From Pseudomonadota bacterium (GTDB taxonomy: Bacteria > Pseudomonadota > Alphaproteobacteria > Sphingomonadales > Sphingomonadaceae): DNA of 64,000 nucleotides. Shown in pieces: positions 43,906 to 52,729 of the stretch. The stretch is taken from NCBI GenBank assembly GCA_020160755.1, contig JAIUPN010000013.1, positions 1 through 64,000 on the forward strand. The letters are read 5' to 3'. How positions within the stretch are numbered: position 1 is the first letter of the stretch; each line of letters starts with the position of its first letter. The position numbers were made by a program, and so were the translations under genes. The notes below the pieces were generated by a model. The model ran no database searches. It saw only the letters and a program-made list of their open reading frames with translations, and was not told the DNA's origin.

Positions 43906-44486
43906 GACCGCGAACCTTTTACGCGAAGGATGGCCGTCATGGCCTTGGCGATCTGCTTTTCCACGCCCTTCTCGCTCATTCCTGTTGCAGCCGCGATTTC
44001 GGCGTAGGTCATACCGTCGAACCGGTGCATCAGGAAGATGTCGCGCGTTTTCGGTTTCAGGCGCTCAAGACGATCCTCGACCCGGCGCATCATGTCCCTT
44101 GCTTCGAGCGCGGCGTGCGGGTCGGACCCTGGATGCTCGGTATCGTCATATTCATGGTGCGCCGAGGCGAAGCGACGCCGGTCGACATGGGCGCGTTCGA
44201 TGAGCAGGTTGCGTGCCGCGCGCGCCAGATAGGCGCCGGGCTTTTCAATCCGCGACACAATATCCGCGCCGCTCGCGGCAAGGCGTTGGAAGCACTCCTG
44301 GACCAGATCGCCGACATCCTGCGAATTCGTCCGTCGGCGCAGGAACCGGGAAAGCTGCGTCTGGTGCTCTTGATACATGGCCTCGATTGCGGCGGTCTTT
44401 TGCTGGTTGCCCCAGTCGTCGACTTCGAACTGAAGTGCGGGCTCCGCTCGCCGGCGCGCCTCGGCAGCCTTTTCGTCATAATTCAT
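43902..44486 (-). CDS. fecI: ECF sigma factor, FecI type
   Basis: A 194-residue sigma-70 family protein. Region 2 covers MYQEHQTQLSRFLRRR to GAYLARAARNLLIERAH. Region 4 covers RLERLKPKTRDIFLMHRFDGMTYAEIA and the following HTH. The C-terminus is Lys/Arg-rich. It heads the leftward operon fecI-fecR-receptor-isopeptidase and should be held by FecR until the ligand binds the receptor. Confidence 0.9.
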   Translation of the reverse strand: MNYDEKAAEARRRAEPALQFEVDDWGNQQKTAAIEAMYQEHQTQLSRFLRRRTNSQDVGDLVQECFQRLAASGADIVSRIEKPGAYLARAARNLLIERAHVDRRRFASAHHEYDDTEHPGSDPHAALEARDMMRRVEDRLERLKPKTRDIFLMHRFDGMTYAEIAAATGMSEKGVEKQIAKAMTAILRVKGSRS

Positions 44487-44864
44487 TGTCTCGCCTTCCC
44501 GGACGGGAGGAAAGGCGGCCCAAAGCCGGGTGTTGAGAACACACTTGAGGCGCGTGCGCCGTCGCCTTTAGCCCGAAGGCTTGTACATACGCGACGGCCA
44601 CCCGGACAGGATGGCGAACAGGTGTTTTTGCTCAAAGGGTTCTCAAGCCCCGGCATCGCGCCGCCTGCCAGCCCGATGCCCGGTGAACATAACCGATTGC
44701 TTTCCAAGAGCAAGACTTCCGCCGGACCCGGCAACATCGGGACGGGACACTCGAAAAACCAACTGTGGTGCGCCCGTACCTCTCGTCCGGAATTCAGGGA
44801 GGGAAGGGGGAGCCGGAGAGGTGATGGCAGCCGCTCAGGCTGCCGATCTGGCAGGAGGATCATC
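44487..44864. other. Divergent gap upstream of fecI
   Basis: About 380 non-coding bases between fecI and a rightward small sigma-like gene. It must contain the fecI promoter. No clear repeat or promoter pair is visible. Confidence 0.5.
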
Positions 44865-45116
44865 ATGTCCAGCGACGGGAGCGGGAGTCAGCGGCTGCGG
44901 ATCGCGCGCCGGGCGATCCGCCGAATGGAGCCGTTCGATCGCGCCATTTTTCTCGCAATCCGGTTCGAGAATGCGGGCTATGAGGAATTGGCCGAAAGAC
45001 ACGGCATGGGCATTCACGAGATCGAGAAGGCCTTTGCGCGCGCCGTCCATATCCTGATCACCACGCCGCCCCCGCCGTGGTGGCAGATCTGGCTCTATTG
45101 GAGGCCGCGCCTTTGA
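44865..45116 (+). CDS. Small sigma region 4-like HTH protein
   Basis: An 83-residue protein: RAIRRMEPFDRAIFLAIRFENAGYEELAERHGMGIHEIEKAFARAV is a region-4-like HTH, with no region 2. GGAGGATC precedes the ATG. The next gene starts at an overlapping TTG. It may bind -35 elements or modulate a sigma factor; the neighbouring fecI is divergent. Confidence 0.72.
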   Translation: MSSDGSGSQRLRIARRAIRRMEPFDRAIFLAIRFENAGYEELAERHGMGIHEIEKAFARAVHILITTPPPPWWQIWLYWRPRL

Positions 45117-45418
45117 CTGCGATACGCCTCCGTCCTGAAAATGGCGCCATGGGAAAATATGATGCGTTGGGTGCCTTCCTTAGGCGATGGAGGGTTCGCC
45201 ACGATGCCGATGGCATCGAGCTCAGCTATTCACATATCGAGAGCATCATTGGCGCTGTTCTTCCGCGCGCGGCGTTCGGTGCCGATTGGTGGTCGGCGGC
45301 AGAGGTCTCGGAAGCAGAGCCTCCCCATCGACGTGCCTGGCTCGATGCCGGCTTCGAGGCGGTTGCCCAACCTGCTCGCGAATGCGTCTATTTTCGGCGG
45401 CGAAGCAGCGGCGACTAG
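45113..45418 (+). CDS. DUF7662-like small protein
   Basis: About 101 residues. The core reads KYDALGAFLRRW, ELSYSHIESIIGAVLPRAAF, ADWWS and RAWLDAGFEAV, which fits the DUF7662 pattern (an I-E-x-I-I-G-x-x-LP signature with WW downstream). It probably starts at the TTG at 45113, 8-9 bases after GGAGG and overlapping the previous stop; an ATG at 45149 is an alternative. Function unknown. Confidence 0.62.
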   Translation: MTAIRLRPENGAMGKYDALGAFLRRWRVRHDADGIELSYSHIESIIGAVLPRAAFGADWWSAAEVSEAEPPHRRAWLDAGFEAVAQPARECVYFRRRSSGD

Positions 45419-45507
45419 ATGGGACGGTAGCTGGAAAAGCCGGGTAAAGGTGATCAGGATTGATTGTCCATAATATTCCTCTACATTGTGACGGACGCGA
45501 GGTTTTT

Positions 45508-45765
45508 ATGAACAAACAAACGACCCTGAATGTCCGTATTGGCGGCGCGCTGAGCGATTTCGTCGCGGCCAATGTTGGCGACGACGGCTCCTATGAGAAT
45601 GTCAGCGAATATGTCCGCGATCTCATTCGGCGCGACAAGGAGCGCGCGGAAGCGGAGCAGTTCGCTCGGTTGAAGGCCGAATTGCATCGGGCCTTCGCCG
45701 CGCCGGACTCCGACTTCGTTCCTCTCGATGCCGATACAGTGATTGGCCGGGCGCGCCGGAACTGA
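45508..45765 (+). CDS. parD: ParD-family antitoxin
   Basis: An 85-residue RHH antitoxin: TTLNVRIGGALSDFVAANV, then YENVSEYVRDLIRRD, typical ParD. A disordered acidic C-terminus should wrap the toxin. The toxin gene begins 3 bases downstream. It likely represses its own promoter in the 90 bases upstream. Confidence 0.88.
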   Translation: MNKQTTLNVRIGGALSDFVAANVGDDGSYENVSEYVRDLIRRDKERAEAEQFARLKAELHRAFAAPDSDFVPLDADTVIGRARRN

Positions 45766-45767
45766 CG

Positions 45768-46082
45768 ATGGCTAATTTTCGGGTTTCCGCGATCGCCGGG
45801 CAGCGTCTCGACGAAATCTATGCCTATACGCGGGAGAAGTGGGGAGATGCGCAGGCAGAAGCCTATGTGCGGGGTCTCTTCGACTGCTTTGGTCGGATCG
45901 CCAGGCGGGAGATTCTTTGGCGGGCTATTCCGGCAGAATTCGGTGTTGATGGACATTACGCCAAGTGCGAACATCATTATGTCTATTGGCGTTTGCTTGG
46001 CGACGGAACGGCGGGCATCGTGACGATCCTTCACGAACGCATGCATCAGATGGATCGTTTCCGCGACGACAGCGCGGCATAA
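45768..46082 (+). CDS. parE: ParE-family toxin
   Basis: A 104-residue RelE/ParE-fold toxin: AIAGQRLDEIYAYTREKWGDAQAEAYV, then YVYWRL and TILHERMHQMDR. ParE toxins poison DNA gyrase. It is paired with the ParD gene 3 bases upstream, probably as an addiction module. Confidence 0.88.
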   Translation: MANFRVSAIAGQRLDEIYAYTREKWGDAQAEAYVRGLFDCFGRIARREILWRAIPAEFGVDGHYAKCEHHYVYWRLLGDGTAGIVTILHERMHQMDRFRDDSAA

Positions 46083-46115
46083 GGGGCTGCGGCAGTTGCG
46101 AAGCGCAGGGCGAAC

Positions 46116-47036
46116 ATGAAAACAGAAATCGACCACCTTCCAGCAAAACAGCAGGGCGAACTCGAACGCATCAAGGCGGTGCTCATGGAGGAGTTCGCGC
46201 GGTCGATCGAGCGCGCGACGCAGCCTGGCAAGCGCAACGGCAAGATACTGAAGATCATCCTATTTGGCAGCTATGCCCGCGACGACTGGGTCGATGAGCC
46301 GGAGAACGGTTATCAGTCCGATTTCGACCTGCTGATCATCGTGAGCCATGAGGATCTCACCGATATCTCCGACCATTGGTATATTGCCGAGGACAAGATC
46401 CTCCGCGACCCTGAGGTCGGGCGGACGCTGAACATCATCGTCCATACGCTCGCCGACGTGAACCGCGCGCTCAGCCGCGGCGAATATTTCTGGGTCGACA
46501 TCATCCGCGATGGAATCTTGCTCTACGACCTGCCGAACCACCCTTTGGCAACGCCGAAGCCGCTGACGCCAGTCGATGCCTATGAAATGGCCGTGGGGTA
46601 TTTCGACAAGCAGGTCAAATCAGCGCAGAACTGGATGAAAATGGCTCAGCTTGCAGGCGATCAAGAATTGGATCAGGACTGGCTCAACAAGATAGCGTTC
46701 AATCTACACCAGGCCGTCGAGACCATTTACGCATGTTTCCTGTTGACGACGACGCTTTATTTCCCACGGTCTCACAATATCAAGTTCCTGCGATCGCTCG
46801 CAGAGAGCCGCGAGCCTCGCCTGGTCGAAGCCTGGCCTCGCGACAGCAAGATTGACCGCCGCCGCTTCGAATTGTTGAAACGCGCCTACGTTGAAGCTCG
46901 ATACTCTGCCAGTTACGAAATCAGCGCTGCCGACCTGGAAGCGCTTGCTGCGTCAGCCGAGAGATTGCGCGCCATCGTCGAGGCGGTCTGCGGCGCACAT
47001 ATCGCCGATTTGAAGAAGGCTGCAGGAAGCAGCTAA
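46116..47036 (+). CDS. Nucleotidyltransferase-HEPN fusion (MNT-HEPN)
   Basis: A 306-residue fusion of both halves of an MNT-HEPN toxin-antitoxin module. The MNT part has KIILFGSYARDDW (GS at 51-52) and SDFDLLIIV (Asp69, Asp71). The HEPN part (about 150-300) is helical, with ARYSASYEI in place of a classical R-x4-6-H motif, so RNase activity is doubtful. It follows ParDE on the same strand and overlaps the end of the facing PIN gene by 4 bases. Confidence 0.8.
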   Translation: MKTEIDHLPAKQQGELERIKAVLMEEFARSIERATQPGKRNGKILKIILFGSYARDDWVDEPENGYQSDFDLLIIVSHEDLTDISDHWYIAEDKILRDPEVGRTLNIIVHTLADVNRALSRGEYFWVDIIRDGILLYDLPNHPLATPKPLTPVDAYEMAVGYFDKQVKSAQNWMKMAQLAGDQELDQDWLNKIAFNLHQAVETIYACFLLTTTLYFPRSHNIKFLRSLAESREPRLVEAWPRDSKIDRRRFELLKRAYVEARYSASYEISAADLEALAASAERLRAIVEAVCGAHIADLKKAAGSS

Positions 47037-47461
47037 ATGCCTGGGTCACTGCCCGTGATCAGTTTCAGGAAATGCCTTACAGTGACGATCTGCGCCCCGG
47101 CGTGGCGCTCCAGGCTCAGCAGGTCAGCCTTGTCACCCGTGATGAGATATCCGGCTTTTTCCGCTTCGATCATCGCCAGCAGATAATTGTCCCATGGATC
47201 GCGGCTGACCGAAACGTCGGGCAGATCTTCGACCGTTGTGGCGGCGCCTTTCAATTCGTTGACCAATCGTCCGGCGACTGAAGGATTTAGCCGGGCGCGG
47301 ATTTTGGGATAGCGAGTGGCGCGCCGAAGTTCTTCCAGTTGTTCGGCAGATGTGATCAGCGCGATCCTGCCCTGACGCCATAGGGCAATCAGCTGGTAGG
47401 GCAGGGACCGTTCATGCAGCAGGGCGCTGACGAGCACGTTGGTGTCGATAATGACGCGCAT
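47033..47461 (-). CDS. PIN-domain toxin
   Basis: A 142-residue PIN ribonuclease-type toxin with VIIDTNVLVSAL (Asp6), Glu44, SRDPWDNYLLA (Asp88, Asp91) and ITGDKADLL (Asp110). This is the family of PIN toxins that target RNA. Its antitoxin gene ends 3 bases upstream on the same strand. Confidence 0.85.
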   Translation of the reverse strand: MRVIIDTNVLVSALLHERSLPYQLIALWRQGRIALITSAEQLEELRRATRYPKIRARLNPSVAGRLVNELKGAATTVEDLPDVSVSRDPWDNYLLAMIEAEKAGYLITGDKADLLSLERHAGAQIVTVRHFLKLITGSDPGI

Positions 47462-47464
47462 GCA

Positions 47465-47704
47465 TCAGTTCCGACGCGCGTCGGCAACCGCTTCGTCGAT
47501 CAGACTATCCATCTCGTCCGGTGACAGGTCATCGAAACCGGCGCGGGCCTCGGCCAGCGTCAGGTCGAGCAGGCGCCATTTCACCGATTCTTCGATGAAG
47601 CGCGACAGATCGCCCTTCTTCATGCCGCGCTGTGCAAGATAGGTTCGGACATCGATGTCGGTTTCCGGTGCGACATTCACCGTCCAGCGGATTACTTCGC
47701 CCAT
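47465..47704 (-). CDS. RHH-type antitoxin of the PIN toxin
   Basis: A 79-residue protein with an RHH-like start (VIRWTVNVAPETDIDVRTYLAQ, then KKGDLSRFIEESVKWRLL) and an acidic C-terminus. It precedes the PIN toxin gene by 3 bases, the usual antitoxin-first order. Confidence 0.8.
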   Translation of the reverse strand: MGEVIRWTVNVAPETDIDVRTYLAQRGMKKGDLSRFIEESVKWRLLDLTLAEARAGFDDLSPDEMDSLIDEAVADARRN

Positions 47705-47965
47705 CGTCTACCGATCCTCACAGTCGCTTAAGTGGTTATACGCTTATCAGCTTTAGTGCCGTTCATCAACCTGCCAGCCAGCCGGGCGGTTTTAACGACC
47801 GCAATCAAACGTCTCGCAACCTCTTCATAAGCAAATGGGGGGCTCGATTTTGGCGGTGCCAATATTCGAGCCTCTGCAAGACACGCATCGGGCCGCAGCT
47901 TTCGTCTGCGGCGTCCGCCTGTCTGGCTTCTTGCGCCCGCAAACGCAGGGGCTTTGTCTGGGCGC

Positions 47966-48373
47966 ATGTCGGATGTCGCGGCACATCAAGATGATCCGGC
48001 TCACGATGTTGAAGGCCGTCGGCTGCGTTTCTGCCGCGAGCTGCTCATGGAGCGGCGAATAATGGATCGCTATATCCGGGAAATCAGCCTGAGCCCTGCA
48101 AGCTGGATCATCTTGCTCGAGCTTTATTCAGCCGAGGCCGCCAGCAAACGACTGTCCGTATCCAGCCTCGGCTATGCGAGCGGCGTTTCGATCGCAACGG
48201 CGGTTCGCCTGACCCAAAGTCTCGAAGCGCGCGCGATCGTCGAACGCCAACGAGATCCTCACGATGCACGGCGAACAAATGTGGCGCTTTCGGCACGCGG
48301 GCGGGCAACTCTTCGGTGCATCTTCGATGATTGCGTGGCAAACAGGGCTGCATCGCCGGTCTGGAAGAATTAG
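47966..48373 (+). CDS. MarR-like winged-helix protein
   Basis: About 135 residues. LSPASWIILLELYSAEAASKRLSVSSLGYASGVSIATAVRLTQSLEA and VERQRDPHDARRTNVALSARG follow the MarR/winged-helix pattern (HTH, then the wing with a D-x-R-R motif). The last residues lack similarity. Upstream ATG at 47954 is possible. The regulated genes are unknown. Confidence 0.65.
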   Translation: MSDVAAHQDDPAHDVEGRRLRFCRELLMERRIMDRYIREISLSPASWIILLELYSAEAASKRLSVSSLGYASGVSIATAVRLTQSLEARAIVERQRDPHDARRTNVALSARGRATLRCIFDDCVANRAASPVWKN

Positions 48374-48546
48374 CTTTCGTCTCACTCATCGCAAACGGAG
48401 GGAGGAGAGAGAGCGTGGCGAGCGAAGCAATCGAAATCGGCCAGGGGCACGTGTCGCCTGACTCCCGAGGAAATTCGTTCGATTTCAGCACCACTCCGAA
48501 TTCCCATGCGTCGCCATGCATGGTATATTCGAATGCGAGGCAAGCC

Positions 48547-48990
48547 ATGCAGAACAACCCTTCTTCAGCGATCCCGGAACCGGAAATTCCGCGGCCCGCT
48601 GCCGCCGATTGGCTGTGGCGCCCGTGGTATGCCAAGCTCTGGTGGGCAACGATCCCGATCTATTGGGCGGTGGCGGCAGCTTCGTTGAAGATCCCGGCCC
48701 TTCGGCCGTTCTTCGAGAGCGCTTTCGCTGGCTACCTGTATGTCCTTTTCTTCCCGCTTACGCCGCTGCTTGTTCTGGGGTTCGGATTTGCTCGCGCATG
48801 GCTCGAAAGGCCGCTGGTTGGCGATCCACTTTCGGATGAAGAGATTGAAGAGCTCCTGCAGATGAGAATGGAGGATGAGTGGCGGGAACGCCCCGGTCCA
48901 CATTGGTCTGTGGATATCTACGACCCTCGATCCGGCGGTCTCTACATCGGCAATCCCAACAGCCTTCAGCATCCGGGACGTCGATACTAG
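48547..48990 (+). CDS. Small two-span membrane protein
   Basis: A 147-residue protein starting MQNNPSSAIPEPEIP. Two hydrophobic segments (LWWATIPIYWAVAAASL and GYLYVLFFPLTPLLVLGFGFA) are followed by an acidic DEEIEELLQMRMEDEW region. Family unknown. It converges with traG, whose stop lies 3 bases away. Confidence 0.6.
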   Translation: MQNNPSSAIPEPEIPRPAAADWLWRPWYAKLWWATIPIYWAVAAASLKIPALRPFFESAFAGYLYVLFFPLTPLLVLGFGFARAWLERPLVGDPLSDEEIEELLQMRMEDEWRERPGPHWSVDIYDPRSGGLYIGNPNSLQHPGRRY

Positions 48991-48992
48991 CC

Positions 48993-51900
48993 CTACTTGC
49001 GGTTGTTATCGCCGTCGAATGGGCCGTTCGCCAAATCCGTAGAAAACCTCCCCTTGCTGAGGATCGTCGATTGTTCAAGCGAAGTCATCGGGCCAGTGAC
49101 GTCAGCTGTACCGCGTGCGGAATCAGCTTGTCCAAGATAGCGATCCCGTATCCCCTCCTGTCCAAGAACTTGGCGGTGCAGTTCGCGAGTGAAAGTGGCT
49201 TCGGGGGTCGCCGAGCGCGCCGCTGCGCGCTCGGCTGCGGTAATTGCTCCCCGAACATCATAATTTACGATGTCGAGTGAGGCTTGGGCAGTTTCATTGC
49301 TTACGCCCACGTCCGTGCTGTTGAAGCCCACGCCGCCGGACACGCGACCTATTGACGACGTGGATGTCCGCGGGCTTCCTTTCGGCCCGCCGCTGCGAGA
49401 GGCGTAGTCACCGCTTTCGGCGCTCGCTCCCAAGTTTCCTTCGACTGAGGTGCCCATGGACACGTTGTCTTGCGCGGTGCGCACTATTGAGCGCTGCCAT
49501 CCCGTTTGCGCCATGATGGCGGAGAGATCGCGCTGAAGCGTATCGGCCACCTGAGGATTGAGCCGCCACTCGCCGTTGCGGTCCATCTCGAACCCGCCCT
49601 TGAGCCAGCTCGCCATCATCGCCTGGCCCTGCTCGCTGCTCAGCATATTCTCGATCGTGTCGGGGCCGGCCTGCTTGCCCGCCTCATATTTGGTGCTGGT
49701 GTCGCTGCGCGCCGATTGCGAGAAGCCGGTACTGCTCGATACCAGCAGGTCATTATCCGCAAAGCTGAACCGCGCGCGGCCGCCGTCGGCGATCGCGCCA
49801 TATTGGCTGTCGTTGATAAGTCCCGCCGCCCGGAGCTGGCGTGCGACATCGGGCGATACATTGAGATTGAGATCGCCATTCTGCGCCATCGCAAGCTCGC
49901 GCTTCGTCATGTTGATGCCTTCGCTGCGCAGCAGCCCCTGCATGCGCGTGAGCCGCTCATTGTCGACGATCCTCGTCAGCCGCTCGTTGCGCGCCCGATC
50001 GGCGATGCCCGCCGCACCGCCCTCGGCCATGTCGACCTGGTTGCCTGCCGTGCGGCCGAGCGCCCCGATGAAAGCATCGAGCTGCGCCGCCTCGCGCGTC
50101 GAAACGCCGGCGGCCGCAGCGCCTTCCGCAAACCCGAAATTGTCGCTTTGCCGGCGCTGCTCGCCGATCCGCGCCGCGCCGCGCACGCCCGAATGACCGA
50201 TCTCGCGCTGCGCATCGAGCTTGCCCGACCGTTCGGCGAAATCATAGCCTGCGGCCTCGCGGGTGCGGCCATAGACGCTGGTGCCTTCGCGTCCGGCCTC
50301 GGCGGTCGCACCGTCGGCGGTGCCGAGCTGGACCGAGGCGTTATAGGTTTCCAGCGCACGCATCACTTGCGCCTCGTTGCGGCCCGTCGCGCGGGAGAGG
50401 GAGGAGATGGCCGAGGAGCGCGCCTCGCCCGAGAGAGTGTTGATGAAGGAGATGCGCCGCGCGGTCTCGTCGACGGGAAGGCCGAGCATCGCGGCGGCGT
50501 TCCGCTGACCCTCGTTGCTGCCGGTCCTATACGCCTGCTCGGTCGCGACATTGCCGCGCTCGACCGCGGCGACATTGTCGCCGGCATAGTCGCGCCGGCC
50601 TTCCATCGCGCCGACATTGACCTGCGCGGCGGTGAGGTCGTTCCGCAGCATCTGCTCCTGGTCGAAGGCATTGGCCGTGAGCTTCGCGAAGGTCGGGTCG
50701 GCTGAGGCTTGCGCGATCACGGTCGACGCCTTGAGTTCGGCATCCTTGCCCGAATAGCCATTGCGCTCGAAATGCCGCTGCGCGCCCTGGAACATCATGT
50801 CATAGGCGCGTGTGTCGCCGAAGGCCTTCCACTGGACGAGGTTCTGCGCGAAGCGCGCAAAGGCCTGTTCTCCTGCCTGCCCCTCGCCGAAATAGCTGGT
50901 GCCGAGACCGCGCAGCGCGTCCTTCTCGGCAAAATTGTGGATCGCGGCGGTCGTCGCGTTGGCACGCACGGCCGCAGCGGTCGCGGGATGGGTGATGTCG
51001 CGTCCCACGAGGGCAGGGGCGAGCCCGCCGAGGTCGCGCGCCGCATCGGTCGCGCCAAGCCCGAACGCCGGTATGCCCGCCGCGCTCGGAGTGCGATCGG
51101 CGAGATATCCTCCGGCCGCGCCGAACGCCCGGTTGGTCCCGAAGGTCGAGCGATCCCCGAAATCCCCGAAGCTCGACGCTGCGCTGCGCCGCGCCGTGGT
51201 GCCGGTCGCGGATGCCTGTGCCTCGAGCGCCTGGGCGCGGCCCTCGTGTGTCATGATCGGCGTCGCTGCCGCGGTGCCCTGACCCTGGACGCCGAGCGCG
51301 CCGCTGGTGAAAGAAGTGAAGACGTTCCCGCTGAAGCGGAACACGGTGAACACGAATGCGCCGGCGAGGCCGGCGGCGGCCGTGCGGAAACTGCCGAAGA
51401 TGGCAAGCGCCTTCATCGCCGAGCCGGGCGCGAGCATCCAGGCGTTTGCCGCGACATGGTTCGAGCGCATCTCGGCGAGCACATCCATCGCGCGGCCGAG
51501 GGTGAGCTGATAGATGCCCGCATCGATCACGCCCCACATCGCGACGAAGACGAAGAGACCGAGCGCGAAGCTCGCAACGCGCAGGTTGATAGGTGTCAGG
51601 ATGAAGAGAAGCGCGATCGGCATCATGAACAGCATGATTCCGAACACGGTCGCGCGGATCGTCGGCATCCACTCGTTCGCCGTCGACATGGTCGCAAGGC
51701 CGCTCGAGACAACTGCGCGGTTCGCCATCACGCGCGCGGCGGTCGCTGGGCTGTCCTCGAACAGCACGTCGCCGACGGCATTGCCGAGGTTGATATTCGT
51801 CATGAGCTGCTGGAGCGTCAGCGGCGTTCCCAGCATTTTGTCGCCGAGCGCGCCGAGGTTCGAACGGCAGCGCTGGAGCTGTCCCGCGTCGGAGACGTCA

Positions 51901-52724
51901 TAGCCGGTGCGTTCGCAGACCTGCCGACTGTAATCCTCGAACAGCGCGGGGTCGGACAGGCGGCTCGAGATATGCTCCCACGCTGCAGTGCAGCTGACCG
52001 TCGTGCCGCCCTTGTCGCTGGCTGTGAAGACTGTGCTGAAAGTCGCCGGACCTGCCATCGCGGCGAAGGCCGCGGGAAGATCGGTCGTGGTGCGGAAGAG
52101 CTGATCGTCATCGATCCCGTACGCGGGCGACACGCGCGCGACCGGATAGCATTGTCGCACATAATCCTTGATCGTCGCGTCGAGGAAAGTGTCGGTCATG
52201 GGGCCGCGTGGACTGACTGCGTTGAGGAACAGGTCGAAGCTGTGACCGCCGGCGCCGAACTCGAGCTTGGCATTGGGATCGATGGTGTTGTCGTCGATCG
52301 TCTCGGCGATCGCGCGCTCCATCATGTTGGTGACGCCCGCCACCAGCACGATCAGGTTCGGGACGTCGCCGACCGGCTGATAGGCATTGCGGACGCGGTC
52401 ATAGATATGGACCGTGCCCGTCGTCGATACCATGCCGATGAACAGGCCGACGCCGACGAGCGTCTGGAAGCCGAAGGCGACGATCCCCATGCCGTTGCCG
52501 CGCACGCTCGCCAGCAGCGCGCCGAGCGCGATGCCCGCGACCGCGACGATCAGCACCAGCGTCTCGTAGCGCGGATCGGCGAAGATCATCGACACGAGGC
52601 GGAACGCGTCGACCGTCTCGTTGAACCCGTCATAGGTGTGGAAGCTCGTCTCGAGGGCCAGCGCGGGAGCGGGCAGCAATGCGACCAAGGTGGCAACGAG
52701 CGCGGAAGGGGAGCGGGCGCGCAC
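48993..52724 (-). CDS. traG: F-type conjugation protein TraG
   Basis: Mating-pair stabilisation and pilus assembly protein of the inner membrane. The 1243-residue protein has a signal-like start and about five membrane segments in the first 480 residues, including VLIVAVAGIALGALLASV. A very long hydrophilic periplasmic or cytoplasmic part follows. It starts at a GTG close behind the traH stop. In F the C-terminal half also mediates entry exclusion. It is the last gene of the leftward transfer operon. Confidence 0.9.
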   Translation of the reverse strand: MRARSPSALVATLVALLPAPALALETSFHTYDGFNETVDAFRLVSMIFADPRYETLVLIVAVAGIALGALLASVRGNGMGIVAFGFQTLVGVGLFIGMVSTTGTVHIYDRVRNAYQPVGDVPNLIVLVAGVTNMMERAIAETIDDNTIDPNAKLEFGAGGHSFDLFLNAVSPRGPMTDTFLDATIKDYVRQCYPVARVSPAYGIDDDQLFRTTTDLPAAFAAMAGPATFSTVFTASDKGGTTVSCTAAWEHISSRLSDPALFEDYSRQVCERTGYDVSDAGQLQRCRSNLGALGDKMLGTPLTLQQLMTNINLGNAVGDVLFEDSPATAARVMANRAVVSSGLATMSTANEWMPTIRATVFGIMLFMMPIALLFILTPINLRVASFALGLFVFVAMWGVIDAGIYQLTLGRAMDVLAEMRSNHVAANAWMLAPGSAMKALAIFGSFRTAAAGLAGAFVFTVFRFSGNVFTSFTSGALGVQGQGTAAATPIMTHEGRAQALEAQASATGTTARRSAASSFGDFGDRSTFGTNRAFGAAGGYLADRTPSAAGIPAFGLGATDAARDLGGLAPALVGRDITHPATAAAVRANATTAAIHNFAEKDALRGLGTSYFGEGQAGEQAFARFAQNLVQWKAFGDTRAYDMMFQGAQRHFERNGYSGKDAELKASTVIAQASADPTFAKLTANAFDQEQMLRNDLTAAQVNVGAMEGRRDYAGDNVAAVERGNVATEQAYRTGSNEGQRNAAAMLGLPVDETARRISFINTLSGEARSSAISSLSRATGRNEAQVMRALETYNASVQLGTADGATAEAGREGTSVYGRTREAAGYDFAERSGKLDAQREIGHSGVRGAARIGEQRRQSDNFGFAEGAAAAGVSTREAAQLDAFIGALGRTAGNQVDMAEGGAAGIADRARNERLTRIVDNERLTRMQGLLRSEGINMTKRELAMAQNGDLNLNVSPDVARQLRAAGLINDSQYGAIADGGRARFSFADNDLLVSSSTGFSQSARSDTSTKYEAGKQAGPDTIENMLSSEQGQAMMASWLKGGFEMDRNGEWRLNPQVADTLQRDLSAIMAQTGWQRSIVRTAQDNVSMGTSVEGNLGASAESGDYASRSGGPKGSPRTSTSSIGRVSGGVGFNSTDVGVSNETAQASLDIVNYDVRGAITAAERAAARSATPEATFTRELHRQVLGQEGIRDRYLGQADSARGTADVTGPMTSLEQSTILSKGRFSTDLANGPFDGDNNRK

Positions 52725-52729
52725 GGCGG

